From positions 1 to 43,470 of the forward strand of contig JAQTPS010000005.1 of NCBI GenBank assembly GCA_028712595.1: a stretch of DNA of 43,470 bases. Direction: 5' to 3'. A model generated the notes under the pieces. The model worked only from the letters and a program-made list of their open reading frames with translations. It ran no database searches and had not been told where the DNA came from. This document shows positions 25,240 through 34,832 of this stretch, one piece after another. This stretch comes from Minisyncoccota bacterium (lineage in GTDB: Bacteria > Patescibacteriota > Minisyncoccia > Phycocordibacterales > UBA1550). Position 1 is the stretch's first letter. Each line of letters starts with the position of its first letter. Both the position numbers and the translations under genes were made by a program.

Positions 25240-26085
25240 TTAATTGGGGAAAATATCTCGAAGTTCGTTTGAGCGATAAAAATCTGCTCCAAGTTCTCCG
25301 TACGTATATTTTTTACCTCCGGTAATTATTGTCGCTCCACCGGAAAGTGGGTCGTTTTTAGGTTGTGATTTCTGAAATCCAAGATTAAAAAGAGTTACTA
25401 TTGCATCAGGATTTTGAGAAATATCAAAACCGCTCGCTTTCCATTGTGAATCTAATTCTTTAATGAAAATAGCCGTGTATAGGTACGAATAGTAATGATC
25501 TTTTGCGTCAGTTAGGCGATTGTAAAGTTCCTCATCGTGATTAGTTCCCTCTTTATAACTAATTAGCGGCGCTATATCTTCGCCCGGATAAAAGGGTGAG
25601 GTTTTGTCTAGCGCATACTCCTCTATTTTCTGCGCTGTTTCTTGTTTGATGCCAGATACGCCCAAAGAAAATTGCGAAAGTGAGCCAAGTATTTTTAGCG
25701 GTTCAAAATACCTCTTAAAAACTTCCCGCTCTGAAGTGAAAAATCTGATTTGTTCAGGAACGACGACAGAAGCAATCATCCTCGGCGTGACTCTGGTCTC
25801 CCCTGCAACACGGGTGATTATAGAAGCATCTTTGGTCAGTCCGCCGTTCACTACAACAAACTCCGGTGTTTCGTTCCATTCGCAAACTGTTTTACTCTGG
25901 TCTACGCACGGGTATGTGGGAGTAGAAGTGGCAGCGCCCGTAAAGAATTGGTTTCGCTCGGCAATAGAACCACGCACATTGAAAAGCCCAAACTGCATTC
26001 CAACAAATACAACAGCGAAGAAAAACCCGATGAGGGCAAATATTATGACGATTCCAACACTGATTTTTTTAATGGTGAGCTTCAT
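25240..26085 (-). CDS. Membrane-anchored protein of unknown function (possibly lysozyme/transglycosylase-like)
   Basis: N-terminal TM; ITRVAGETRVTPRMIASVVVPEQIRFF...DISQNPDAIVTLFNLGFQKS; assignment tentative. Confidence 0.6.
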   Translation of the reverse strand: MKLTIKKISVGIVIIFALIGFFFAVVFVGMQFGLFNVRGSIAERNQFFTGAATSTPTYPCVDQSKTVCEWNETPEFVVVNGGLTKDASIITRVAGETRVTPRMIASVVVPEQIRFFTSEREVFKRYFEPLKILGSLSQFSLGVSGIKQETAQKIEEYALDKTSPFYPGEDIAPLISYKEGTNHDEELYNRLTDAKDHYYSYLYTAIFIKELDSQWKASGFDISQNPDAIVTLFNLGFQKSQPKNDPLSGGATIITGGKKYTYGELGADFYRSNELRDIFPN

Positions 26086-26169
26086 GTAACTTGAAAAATA
26101 ATTTTTGCGCAAACCGCCCAATCTCGCTTCTGTTTAGTTGCGAGATTTTATTATTTCTTCAATCTGCAA

Positions 26170-26922
26170 CTACTTTGCGTTGTCTCCCTTTATCATCTTT
26201 ATCGCCTCCTGTACTGTCGTCATAAATTGCGCTGGAAAAATAATTGTGGAATTCTTTTCGGTACTGATTTCTGCCATTGTCTGCAAAGTTCGAAGCTGAA
26301 GAGCTACCGGATGATTGGAAATTATATCAGCGGCTTGGCCGAGTTTTACCGATGCCTGAAATTCTCCTTCTGCCGCAACGATTTTTGCGCGTCTCTCGCG
26401 TTCTGCCTCTGCTTCTTTTGCCATGGCGCGTTGCATATTGTCTGGAAGAGTGATGTCTTTGATTTCAACTGCCGTCACTTCTGCTCCCCACGGTTCTGTA
26501 TGAGCATCAATAACTGTTTTTATTTGCTGATTGATGTCAGCTGTTTGTGAAAGCAATTGGTCAAGCTGGAATTGTCCGACAACATTTCTTACAGTCGTCT
26601 GACTAATCTGGTTTACGGCGTTGTAGATATCTTCAATCGCAACGACAGATTTCTGCGGGTCAATAATGTGGTAATAGGCAACTGCGGCAATGTCGATAGA
26701 TACGTTGTCTTTTGTGATAATTTTCTGAGACGGAATGTTCATTGTGATCGTGCGAAGTGTCACTTTCGTCATTTGCTCGAGAATTGGAATAAGGATAATG
26801 AGTCCAGGACCACGCACGCCTGTGCATTTACCGAGGAAGAAAATCACGCCACGGTCGTATTCTTTTACTACACGAAGAGACAAAGCCAAAACGACAATAA
26901 TGAAAATCAATAGATACCACAT
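26170..26922 (-). CDS. SPFH/Band-7 slipin (stomatin-like) protein
   Basis: VVKEYDRGVIFFLGKCTGVRGPGLIILIPILEQMTKVTLRTITMNIPSQKIITKDNVSIDIAAVAYYHIIDP. Confidence 0.95.
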   Translation of the reverse strand: MWYLLIFIIVVLALSLRVVKEYDRGVIFFLGKCTGVRGPGLIILIPILEQMTKVTLRTITMNIPSQKIITKDNVSIDIAAVAYYHIIDPQKSVVAIEDIYNAVNQISQTTVRNVVGQFQLDQLLSQTADINQQIKTVIDAHTEPWGAEVTAVEIKDITLPDNMQRAMAKEAEAERERRAKIVAAEGEFQASVKLGQAADIISNHPVALQLRTLQTMAEISTEKNSTIIFPAQFMTTVQEAIKMIKGDNAK

Positions 26923-26977
26923 AAAATGTTTTTATTAATCTTATAAAGTTCCTAGATTATAACATAACCCAAACAGC

Positions 26978-27032
26978 GCTAAAAACAAGGTCTGTCCTTA
27001 AGAATTCAAAAAGGACAGTCCTTGTTTTTAGC
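26978..27032. terminator. Bidirectional intrinsic terminator after the comEC pair
   Basis: gctaaaaacaagg-t-ctgtcctt ... aaggacag-t-ccttgtttttagc. Confidence 0.85.
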
Positions 27033-27056
27033 TTTACCACGCTTTGGTTATTTCAA

Positions 27057-27932
27057 TTACTCTACGCTTATATCAGTCCCATCGGTCTTAAAAATGATAG
27101 ATCCGCTGTCTATTGTGCTCAAATGCGGAATCTTGAGCTCATCTAGGAGGGCGAGGGTTTCTTTGCTGGGATGACCGTATTTATTGTTGAGTCCAGCCGA
27201 AATAATCGCATAAGAAGGGTCAACCGCGGACAGGAATTCGCGTGAATTCGAAGTTTTTGAGCCATGGTGTCCGAGTTTCAAAACTGTAGAGTGAAGTTTT
27301 GCTCCATCTTTACTTACCAGATATTTTTCTATTGAAATCGGCGAATCACCGGTAAAAAGAAACGATTCGTCGCCATAAGTAAGTCGCGCGACAATAGAAC
27401 TCGTGTTTGTTTCCCAGCCTTTTGTGTTTTGACTTGGAAATAAAATCTCAAAAGTAATTCCACGGTCAAGAATTATTTTTTCACCTGTTCGCGCAAGGAT
27501 TCGACGAGAATTTTTTGTGCTTATCATATTTTCAAAAGCTTTGTATGCATCGGTGGCAGAACCATTTTCTGTAGTGACAACATCGTCCACCTTAAATCTC
27601 TCCATCACGGAGGGCAATCCTCCAATGTGGTCTTGGTCGGTGTGTGTTGCGAGAATGACATCCAAAGAGCGATCATAAAATGGCATTACTTTTCCGAGCG
27701 CTCGCAAAACTTGTCCGCCGGAACTTCCGTCTATCAAAAGTTGATTGCCGTTTGGAGCTTCAATGTAAATTGAGTCGCCCTGCCCCACATCGAGAAACGC
27801 GACGGTGAGTTCTCCGTGCCGGTCGGCGCGAAGAACCGCAGACCAAATAAAAATATTTGCGCATAGAAAAACCCCGAGGACGAGCCAGCGCGAATATTTT
27901 TGAAAAAATTGTTTTGGATTTTTCTCGGACAT
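27057..27932 (-). CDS. ComEC C-terminal-like metallo-beta-lactamase-fold hydrolase
   Basis: VAFLDVGQGDSIYIEAPNGNQLLIDGSSGG...LATHTDQDHIGGLPSVMERF...LKLGHHGSKTSNS. Confidence 0.93.
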   Translation of the reverse strand: MSEKNPKQFFQKYSRWLVLGVFLCANIFIWSAVLRADRHGELTVAFLDVGQGDSIYIEAPNGNQLLIDGSSGGQVLRALGKVMPFYDRSLDVILATHTDQDHIGGLPSVMERFKVDDVVTTENGSATDAYKAFENMISTKNSRRILARTGEKIILDRGITFEILFPSQNTKGWETNTSSIVARLTYGDESFLFTGDSPISIEKYLVSKDGAKLHSTVLKLGHHGSKTSNSREFLSAVDPSYAIISAGLNNKYGHPSKETLALLDELKIPHLSTIDSGSIIFKTDGTDISVE

Positions 27933-27934
27933 AA

Positions 27935-29434
27935 TTAATTAATTTTTTTATCTATTTCATACGGGAATTTTTTTATTATATAAATTCCAAGAACAACATA
28001 CGAGACGACGAGCGCCCAAAGTGGAAATGTAATTCCTGACACAGAAGCAAAAGGTATCCGTGAAAAAAGTTCTACGATAAAAATAATGTACGCGAGAATT
28101 ATGTACGTAACAAATGCAAACGCATAACCGAAGATGGGTATCAATCCAAAGACCGAAACCAAGGCAACCAAAAACATCGCGAGCGGAATCGTTGGAAGAA
28201 TAAAAAGATTTGAAATAATTCCTAGCGCTGAAAAAGTTCCCATATGGTAGAGAAGTATCGGGAACACAAAAATTTGCGTAGCAACAGTTGTGACTAAAAT
28301 TTCCCGCACTGTGTCGTTTGGAATTTTCACAAAATATTTTTCTAAAATTGGTGAAAGTGTGACCAGTGAGAGAGTCGCGAGAAATGAAAGTTGAAATGAA
28401 ACATCATACAAAAGTATGAGCGGGTTAAGCGCGACCATGAGACCTCCGGCAAAAACGAGCACACGAAGCGCGTCTGACTCTCGCCCAATCGCTCGCGCAA
28501 AAATCACAGCGAGAACCATAATGGTTGCCCTCATTACTGTTGCTCCCCCACCGACCATCATCGCAAAAAGAATAACCGCGAAACTGCTTCCGAGAAGTCG
28601 CAAAGTAAACGGCAAAAATATTGCCACGCGCGAAAACGCATTCGCAACAACTGAAATGTTGTACCCCGACAGAACAATAATGTGCGCAACGCCAGCCACG
28701 CGAAACTTCGAAAGTAAATCTTCTCCGAGAGATTGCTTTACGCCGAGAAGTATCCCGCCACCGAGCGCGGCCTCTGGTTCTGGAATGAGGCGCGTAATAT
28801 TTTTCATAAGCGCATCTTTCAAAATGAATAATTTCGCAAATAAAAAGTTGCCCTTGCCTTCCGCAACCACCGAGATGCTTGGAAAAGAAATCTGGTAAAA
28901 AATATTATCTTTCGCGAGATATGTGCGATAGTCAAATGTTTGTCCGTCCCCCGTGACAAAATCTTTTGCTGGAGAAATTTTGCCAGTAACTACTATTTCT
29001 GTGCCGAGTCGCAAGACGGGATATTCTGGCACATGCACGAGAATTCGTACTGGCTCTTTCAAAACATTTTTCACGCTTCCGTCCAAAATGGAACGCGCTT
29101 CCAAAACAATTTTTGTATAAGTTTCGCGTGGGTCGGGTTCTTCCTCAACGAGACCGTTTACTTTAACGACCCTTGAGATATAAGCATCTAGCGCATTTTT
29201 GTTCTGTTTCATAAACAAAATATCAACGCGCAAAATTCCGAGAGACAAGCCAATGAGAACCAATGAAACTAGAAAACTGGTTTTCCTTTGTTTATCTGTC
29301 TTTGTAACGAGAAGTAGAATCGCCGGAAGAATTGCAAAAAGAATTGCAAGAGAAAATCCAAAATAAAAAATATTCTCAAACGCAACACCCGAGATGAAAC
29401 TCAAGATGAAACCAAAAAAGTAGGGCTTCCGCAT
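27935..29434 (-). CDS. comEC: ComEC/Rec2 competence membrane protein (channel domain)
   Basis: AGVAHIIVLSGYNISVVANAF...GGGATVMRATIMVLAVIFARAIGRESDALRVLVFAGGLMVALNPLILLYDVSFQLSFLATLSLV. Confidence 0.93.
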   Translation of the reverse strand: MRKPYFFGFILSFISGVAFENIFYFGFSLAILFAILPAILLLVTKTDKQRKTSFLVSLVLIGLSLGILRVDILFMKQNKNALDAYISRVVKVNGLVEEEPDPRETYTKIVLEARSILDGSVKNVLKEPVRILVHVPEYPVLRLGTEIVVTGKISPAKDFVTGDGQTFDYRTYLAKDNIFYQISFPSISVVAEGKGNFLFAKLFILKDALMKNITRLIPEPEAALGGGILLGVKQSLGEDLLSKFRVAGVAHIIVLSGYNISVVANAFSRVAIFLPFTLRLLGSSFAVILFAMMVGGGATVMRATIMVLAVIFARAIGRESDALRVLVFAGGLMVALNPLILLYDVSFQLSFLATLSLVTLSPILEKYFVKIPNDTVREILVTTVATQIFVFPILLYHMGTFSALGIISNLFILPTIPLAMFLVALVSVFGLIPIFGYAFAFVTYIILAYIIFIVELFSRIPFASVSGITFPLWALVVSYVVLGIYIIKKFPYEIDKKIN

Positions 29435-29442
29435 CTTAAGTT

Positions 29443-30177
29443 TTACCCTTCAATCCCCCACGAACAAATGATTGAGTTTTCGTCTTCCGCGCTTACAGAT
29501 TTTTTAAATTTTGCGCCCGAAGTGCCTTTCACGCGTTTTTCGCATGAAGCCCAAGTAGCGTGTCTTTCAAGTTTCCCATTTACCAAACTCAAATATGAAT
29601 ATGCTTTTACTTTTGAATTTGATTTAGATTTTTTTGATAAAATTTTACCTGCAACACCCGTGTGTTTTGTAAGATTGATTTTATATTCGCTACGAGGTCC
29701 ATTAAAAAGTTTTGGATATTCTCCGTCAGCGCACATAGTAGAAATTTCATCGACACGTTCGTTGCCGAGGATTCCAGAGTGTCCCGGAGTGTAGTTCCAT
29801 TTAATTTTTGACCCACCATTTTCCAAAGTGGAAACGAGAGATGCGAGCGCCTCCCATAAATCGCGATTTAGAACCTCTTCTTTTTTGCTATTTATCCAAC
29901 TATTTTTCTTCCATCCGTGGATCCACTTTGTAATTCCGTTTATGACATAGCGAGAGTCAACACGCATATCAATGTTGTGCGCGCCTCCGATACTAACAAC
30001 AAAAGACAGCGCCTCAATCGCACCTTCCAGTTCCATTTTGTTGTTGGTTGTATGTTTGTCGTTACCACCAAGCTCAACAACTTTCTTCTCGGTAGCAACT
30101 AGAGCGCCCCACCCTCCTCGCCCTGGATTTCCTCGTGACGCGCCGTCGGTATAAATAATTATGTCGGAAGTTTTCAT
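29443..30177 (-). CDS. rnhA: Ribonuclease HI with viroplasmin-like C-terminal segment
   Basis: IIYTDGASRGNPGRGGWGAL...NNKMELEGAIEAL...VDSRYVINGITKWIHGWKKNSW...PGHSGILGNERVDE; C-term TWASCEKRVKGTSGAKFKKSVSAEDE. Confidence 0.92.
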   Translation of the reverse strand: MKTSDIIIYTDGASRGNPGRGGWGALVATEKKVVELGGNDKHTTNNKMELEGAIEALSFVVSIGGAHNIDMRVDSRYVINGITKWIHGWKKNSWINSKKEEVLNRDLWEALASLVSTLENGGSKIKWNYTPGHSGILGNERVDEISTMCADGEYPKLFNGPRSEYKINLTKHTGVAGKILSKKSKSNSKVKAYSYLSLVNGKLERHATWASCEKRVKGTSGAKFKKSVSAEDENSIICSWGIEG

Positions 30178-30189
30178 ATCTTCAGTGTA

Positions 30190-31866
30190 TTATTTTTTGA
30201 CGACATTAACAATGCGGAGGCGAAGTTCGTTCTTTCCGCGAAATAGATTTTTCTCTACCGTCGCAACGAGGTCGATGACACTCCCCGACTTCAAAGTTTT
30301 ATAAACCGCATCATCTGCAAAAAAACAAATTGCTTTTACCGGCGAGTTTTCGAACGCAAGTTCAATGTGCGATTTTTCTTTTCCAAATTTTCGAACTTGC
30401 GACACAGAAATTTTCTCAAACAAAAATACCGGTTTAGGATTTCCAGCTCCAAAGGGCGCAAACTTTTCTATAATTTTCCAAGTAGACAAATTTATTTCAC
30501 TTAGCAAAAGATTTGCGTCTACATCCTGCGAGACTTCCTTTTTCTCGTAACATAATTTTTTATAAACCAGAACAAGTTCATCTTCCAGTTTGTGTATTCC
30601 GTCAGACGATACAGAGAAACCTCCCGCTTCGCTGTGCCCGCCGATGTCGAGGAAAATTCCTGAACGAACTCCTGTCATAAGCTCCACCAAGTTTACTGTT
30701 CCATCAGAACGACACGATCCTTTTATCGAACCATCTTCCGCGCGCCCCCAAACAAAAGTTGTCTTTCCATAAGTTTCAACAATTTTTGATGCGAGTAGTC
30801 CTGCAAGTCCGGGCTTCCATTCCGGATTCCCTATGACAATAATTTCACGCAATGTTTCTGAAGAGATGCGGAGGTCTATGTGTTTGTGTGCATCTTTCGC
30901 CATGCTTGCAACGAGACCTTTACGTGTATCATTTAAGTGCGTGAGATGCTCCGCAAGTTCATTCCCTTCTTTGTCGTCAGTAGTAGATAGCAAACGAAAC
31001 GCGTCCATCGGGTCACCCATTCGGCTCGCGGCATTTATGCGAGGTCCAACCATAAAACCAATATCATCTTCGATAAGGTTTCTCTGGTCAATGTCCATTT
31101 TTCTAAGAAGATTCAGAAGACCGATTCGGCGTGTTTTTCGAAGTACCGCAAGTCCATAGTAAGCAAGCACGCGATTTTCGTTTTTTAGAGGGACCATGTC
31201 GGCAATAGTAGAAAGTCCTGCCATGTCGAGGAGCCATTTCTCCCAACCTTCGGCAACTTTCCACTTTTCACGCCCGCGAGATAGCAAAGCGCAAACAAGT
31301 TTCCATGCAACACCTGCCCCACAAAGCATATTGTCGGGATATTTATCTCCTGCTTGTTTGGAGTTTAAGATTGTGAAAGCTGGCGGAAGAATTTCTTGCG
31401 CTAGGTGGTGATCAGTAACGATTACATCCACACCAAGTTCTTGCGCGCGAGCTACTTCTTTGACGTCGCTAATTCCGCAGTCTACGGTCATCATTAACCT
31501 TGCGCCACTTTTTGCAATACTTTCTACCGCTTCAATATTTAAACCATATCCTTCGTTGTGGCGATGAGGAATATAGACTTCAAAATTTTTGTAACCAATT
31601 TTTTTGAAAAAATCGTGAAGAATGACCGAACCTGGGATTCCGTCGCAATCGTAATCACCAAAAATCACGATTTTCTCGCCAAAATCCATCGCGTGGATGA
31701 TTCGCTCCACCGCTTTCTCCATATTTAAGATGAGAAACGGGTCATAAATATCCCGTTCGTAATCTGGGTTTAAAAACTTTTCCGCGTCTTCAGAAGTTAA
31801 AATCCCGCGATTTTTTAACAGAGTTTGAGCAAGGAGCGGGTATTTAGATAGATTTTGCGCAATCAT
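30190..31866 (-). CDS. recJ: Single-stranded-DNA-specific exonuclease RecJ
   Basis: IVIFGDYDCDGIPGSVILHDFF, VIVTDHHLAQE, SGARLMMTVDCGISD, DIGGHSEAGGFSV. Confidence 0.96.
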   Translation of the reverse strand: MIAQNLSKYPLLAQTLLKNRGILTSEDAEKFLNPDYERDIYDPFLILNMEKAVERIIHAMDFGEKIVIFGDYDCDGIPGSVILHDFFKKIGYKNFEVYIPHRHNEGYGLNIEAVESIAKSGARLMMTVDCGISDVKEVARAQELGVDVIVTDHHLAQEILPPAFTILNSKQAGDKYPDNMLCGAGVAWKLVCALLSRGREKWKVAEGWEKWLLDMAGLSTIADMVPLKNENRVLAYYGLAVLRKTRRIGLLNLLRKMDIDQRNLIEDDIGFMVGPRINAASRMGDPMDAFRLLSTTDDKEGNELAEHLTHLNDTRKGLVASMAKDAHKHIDLRISSETLREIIVIGNPEWKPGLAGLLASKIVETYGKTTFVWGRAEDGSIKGSCRSDGTVNLVELMTGVRSGIFLDIGGHSEAGGFSVSSDGIHKLEDELVLVYKKLCYEKKEVSQDVDANLLLSEINLSTWKIIEKFAPFGAGNPKPVFLFEKISVSQVRKFGKEKSHIELAFENSPVKAICFFADDAVYKTLKSGSVIDLVATVEKNLFRGKNELRLRIVNVVKK

Positions 31867-31933
31867 TTGAGCATTCTAACACGGCACAGACACTATTGGA
31901 GATTTTAAACATTCTCTGATGTATACTATATAT

Positions 31934-32302
31934 ATGGACGATTGTATTTTTTGCAAAATTGTAAAGGGGGAAATTCCATCGCACAAAGTGTATGAGGACA
32001 ATGATTTTTTAGCATTTCTCGATATTAATCCCCGCTCACCCGGACATACGTTGGTAATTCCTAAAAAACATTATCGCTGGGTTTGGGATGTTCCAAATAT
32101 TGGAAAGTATTTCGAAGCCACGAGTAAAATCGCAAAGGCGCAACAAAAAGCGTTTGGCAACGAGGCAATTTGGTCAAGGATTATGGGTGATGAAGTGCCT
32201 CATGCGCATATTTGGATTTTCCCGCACGCAGACACAAAAGGCGACAAAAAAGATTTTGAAGGGAATAGAGAGAAAATAAAGGCCTCCCTCTCGTCAAAAT
32301 AA
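31934..32302 (+). CDS. HIT-family protein
   Basis: MDDCIFCKIVKGEIPSHKVYEDNDFLAFLDINPRSPGHTLVIPKKHY...HAHIWIFPH. Confidence 0.95.
   Translation: MDDCIFCKIVKGEIPSHKVYEDNDFLAFLDINPRSPGHTLVIPKKHYRWVWDVPNIGKYFEATSKIAKAQQKAFGNEAIWSRIMGDEVPHAHIWIFPHADTKGDKKDFEGNREKIKASLSSK
32243..32280 (+). repeat. 38-bp perfect direct repeat, copy 1 (inside HIT 3' end)
   Basis: gacaaaaaagattttgaagggaatagagagaaaataaa, identical to 33186-33223. Confidence 0.95.
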
Positions 32303-32321
32303 CGGACTACATAGACCCAGC

Positions 32322-33143
32322 CTATTTAGCAGTAGGAACTTCGGTGCCTTTGTTGGACATAAGTATATCCTTTATCGCTTGTTTGAATGACTGAGCTTCC
32401 TGAAGAGCGGCCATCCCATCTTGGTAATTTGAATATCCTTGGGATATGCCAGCCACCAAAGAAATCGACAGAATGATGAGAGCCGCATATTTTATTTTTG
32501 GATTCCTGCTGATAAAATAATATGCAAAAACGACTAGTGTAAGACCATAAAATAAGTACTCGGTCATCCCAGGAAACCAATTTATTTGTGAGGCTGGATT
32601 ATTTATCAAAACGAAGACAATCAATACAACTATAAAAAGAAACGGAATCGCGGTTGAATACAGACTGACGCGCAAAAAATTTTTTGGGTCAATCCGCGTT
32701 ACTTTTGTGACTGACCTCACGCCGAGCCAGATTGCAAAAACTTCGACAGCAATTCCAATAATTGGGCTCAGTGCCCCTAGATAAACTAAATATATTGGAT
32801 TATTCTGTAGAAGAAAGGTTAGGCCGTAGTTAAGAAGTCCGTAAATTAAGCCGACAATAAAAAGATTGGCAAAAATTGTTCCTCCTGCCCAGAGATTGCT
32901 CTTAGTTTGTAGCGTAGAATTATTTGTATCTTCGGGCCTGAACGAAGAATGTTGGCTGTTGCTAGTTGGGACTGGCGGGGGTACGAGAACGGCCGACGAA
33001 TTAAGTCTGCCATCCGCAACAGCAAACGCTCCTTCCACGCCTGCTTGGTCATGGCCGGCATTCAGGAGCAGAGATTTTATATCTGCATCGCTGTATCCCA
33101 ACTCGCGAGTCTTTTTTATATAATCCACGACTGTTTGATCCAT
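32322..33143 (-). CDS. Integral membrane protein of unknown function with UBA-like N-terminal helix
   Basis: MDQTVVDYIKKTRELGYSDADIKSLLLNAGHDQAGVEGAF then several TM segments. Confidence 0.8.
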   Translation of the reverse strand: MDQTVVDYIKKTRELGYSDADIKSLLLNAGHDQAGVEGAFAVADGRLNSSAVLVPPPVPTSNSQHSSFRPEDTNNSTLQTKSNLWAGGTIFANLFIVGLIYGLLNYGLTFLLQNNPIYLVYLGALSPIIGIAVEVFAIWLGVRSVTKVTRIDPKNFLRVSLYSTAIPFLFIVVLIVFVLINNPASQINWFPGMTEYLFYGLTLVVFAYYFISRNPKIKYAALIILSISLVAGISQGYSNYQDGMAALQEAQSFKQAIKDILMSNKGTEVPTAK

Positions 33144-33185
33144 AAAACGATTGTATCACGAATATTCGACATCTCAAATTTAATA

Positions 33186-33223
33186 GACAAAAAAGATTTT
33201 GAAGGGAATAGAGAGAAAATAAA
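33186..33223 (+). repeat. 38-bp perfect direct repeat, copy 2
   Basis: gacaaaaaagattttgaagggaatagagagaaaataaa. Confidence 0.95.
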
Positions 33224-33239
33224 ATCAGCTATTAAATAG
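33186..33239 (+). pseudogene. Probable displaced 3' end of a HIT gene
   Basis: Reads in frame DKKDFEGNREKIKSAIK-stop, continuing the shared HIT tail DKKDFEGNREKIK. Confidence 0.5.
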
Positions 33240-33278
33240 CGGAGGTCGGACCTTCCTAGGACTTATTTTATAAGGGTT

Positions 33279-33656
33279 TTATGCTTTTTTGCGAAGTAGG
33301 TCGCGGATTTCTGCGAGCAATTTAACATCTTCAGGTTTTTCTGCTGGAGCTGTCGGAGCTTCTTTTTCTTTGCGCTTCATTACATTTATTGCTTTCACAA
33401 AAAGGAATAGCGCAAACGCAACGATCAAAAAGTTGAATGTTGCTTGTATAAACTTTCCGTAAGTTATAACCGAACTACCAAAGGTGTAAGAAAGTCCAGA
33501 AAAGTTGACACCACCAGTTACGATTCCGATGATAGGCATTATTATGTCCCCCACGAGTGATGCCACAATACTGCTAAAAGCGGCGCCGATGACAACACCG
33601 ACGGCCAAGTCAATGACATTTCCTCGCATTGCAAATTTTTTGAATTCTCCAAACAT
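33279..33656 (-). CDS. mscL: Large-conductance mechanosensitive channel
   Basis: [44 protein letters not shown]. Confidence 0.97.
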   Translation of the reverse strand: MFGEFKKFAMRGNVIDLAVGVVIGAAFSSIVASLVGDIIMPIIGIVTGGVNFSGLSYTFGSSVITYGKFIQATFNFLIVAFALFLFVKAINVMKRKEKEAPTAPAEKPEDVKLLAEIRDLLRKKA

Positions 33657-33669
33657 AATATTTAAAAAG

Positions 33670-34827
33670 TTAAGCTTTTAATTTCTTCTTGCAATTAATA
33701 ATTGCGTCCACCCCAGCAAGGCGTCCATCCACCAGAAAATCCAAAGTCGCACCACCTCCGGTCGAAACAAAGGTAAGTTTCTTTTCTATTCCAAGTTTGT
33801 CGACAGCGACTGCTGTGTCTCCCCCGCCGATAATCGAAACTGCCTTGCTCCCAGCAATCATTTTCAAAAGTTCCGCGGTTGCTTTGTCAAAACCGCCTTC
33901 ATAAAAGCCAAGCGGACCGTTCCACAAAATAAGTTTTGCTTTTTTGACAATCGGCTCCAAAGATTTGATTGTTCCCATTCCAACGTCTACAATTCTGTCG
34001 TCAGGGCAAACTTCTCCCACTAGTTTTCCAGTTGTTTTCTTGGTGTCGCCCTTCTGAACCAGAGCGTCAGTAGGCAAAATTATCTTCCCGGTTTTTAATA
34101 ATGAAAGGAGGTTTGCATTATATGTGTCTACCGAGGATTTTCCTACTGGAAGTTCCTCATCTCGGAAAAAATCGTTAGCAAGAACCCCGCCGATAAATAT
34201 TTGGTCCGCAATTTCGAGAAACTTTTTCAAAAGTGGCATCTTCGTTTCAAACTTCGCTCCACCGAGAACAAAAAGAAATGGATGTTTTGGCTTCAGAGCG
34301 AGAGACAAATGTTTTATTTCGTCCGCAATGAGAAATCCAGCGTAACTTGGGAGATAGTCCGCAATACCGACAATAGATGCGTGAGGTCTGTGCGTTGCGG
34401 CAAATGCATCATCAACATATATGTCCCCAAACGACGCGAGATACTTCGCAAACTCTGGGTCATTCGCTTCTTCGCGTGGGTCGATGCGAAGATTTTCAAA
34501 TAAAACTACACCGCCCTCTTTGAGCCCGTCCACGACAGCGCGAGTTTCCTTTGCGCGGAAATCAGGAACGAAACCAACGTTCATAGTTTTGTTCAGGTAG
34601 CGCACAACGAGCTTGAGCGAGGAGGTTTCATCTTTGCCGATATGGGAAATGATGATTACTTTTGCCTTTTTCTTCGCCAAATATTTTATAGTCGGCATCG
34701 CGCGGTCAATACGCATTGTTTCCACAATCTTTCCATTTTTTATCGGCACATTGAAATCCAAACGAAGCACGACGCGCTTGCCTTTCAAATTTTTTATATT
34801 TTCAATTGTTGGAAGTTTGGATTTCAT
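33670..34827 (-). CDS. pgk: Phosphoglycerate kinase
   Basis: [18 protein letters not shown]...[17 protein letters not shown]...[11 protein letters not shown]...[11 protein letters not shown]...[13 protein letters not shown]. Confidence 0.98.
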   Translation of the reverse strand: MKSKLPTIENIKNLKGKRVVLRLDFNVPIKNGKIVETMRIDRAMPTIKYLAKKKAKVIIISHIGKDETSSLKLVVRYLNKTMNVGFVPDFRAKETRAVVDGLKEGGVVLFENLRIDPREEANDPEFAKYLASFGDIYVDDAFAATHRPHASIVGIADYLPSYAGFLIADEIKHLSLALKPKHPFLFVLGGAKFETKMPLLKKFLEIADQIFIGGVLANDFFRDEELPVGKSSVDTYNANLLSLLKTGKIILPTDALVQKGDTKKTTGKLVGEVCPDDRIVDVGMGTIKSLEPIVKKAKLILWNGPLGFYEGGFDKATAELLKMIAGSKAVSIIGGGDTAVAVDKLGIEKKLTFVSTGGGATLDFLVDGRLAGVDAIINCKKKLKA

Positions 34828-34832
34828 TTTTA

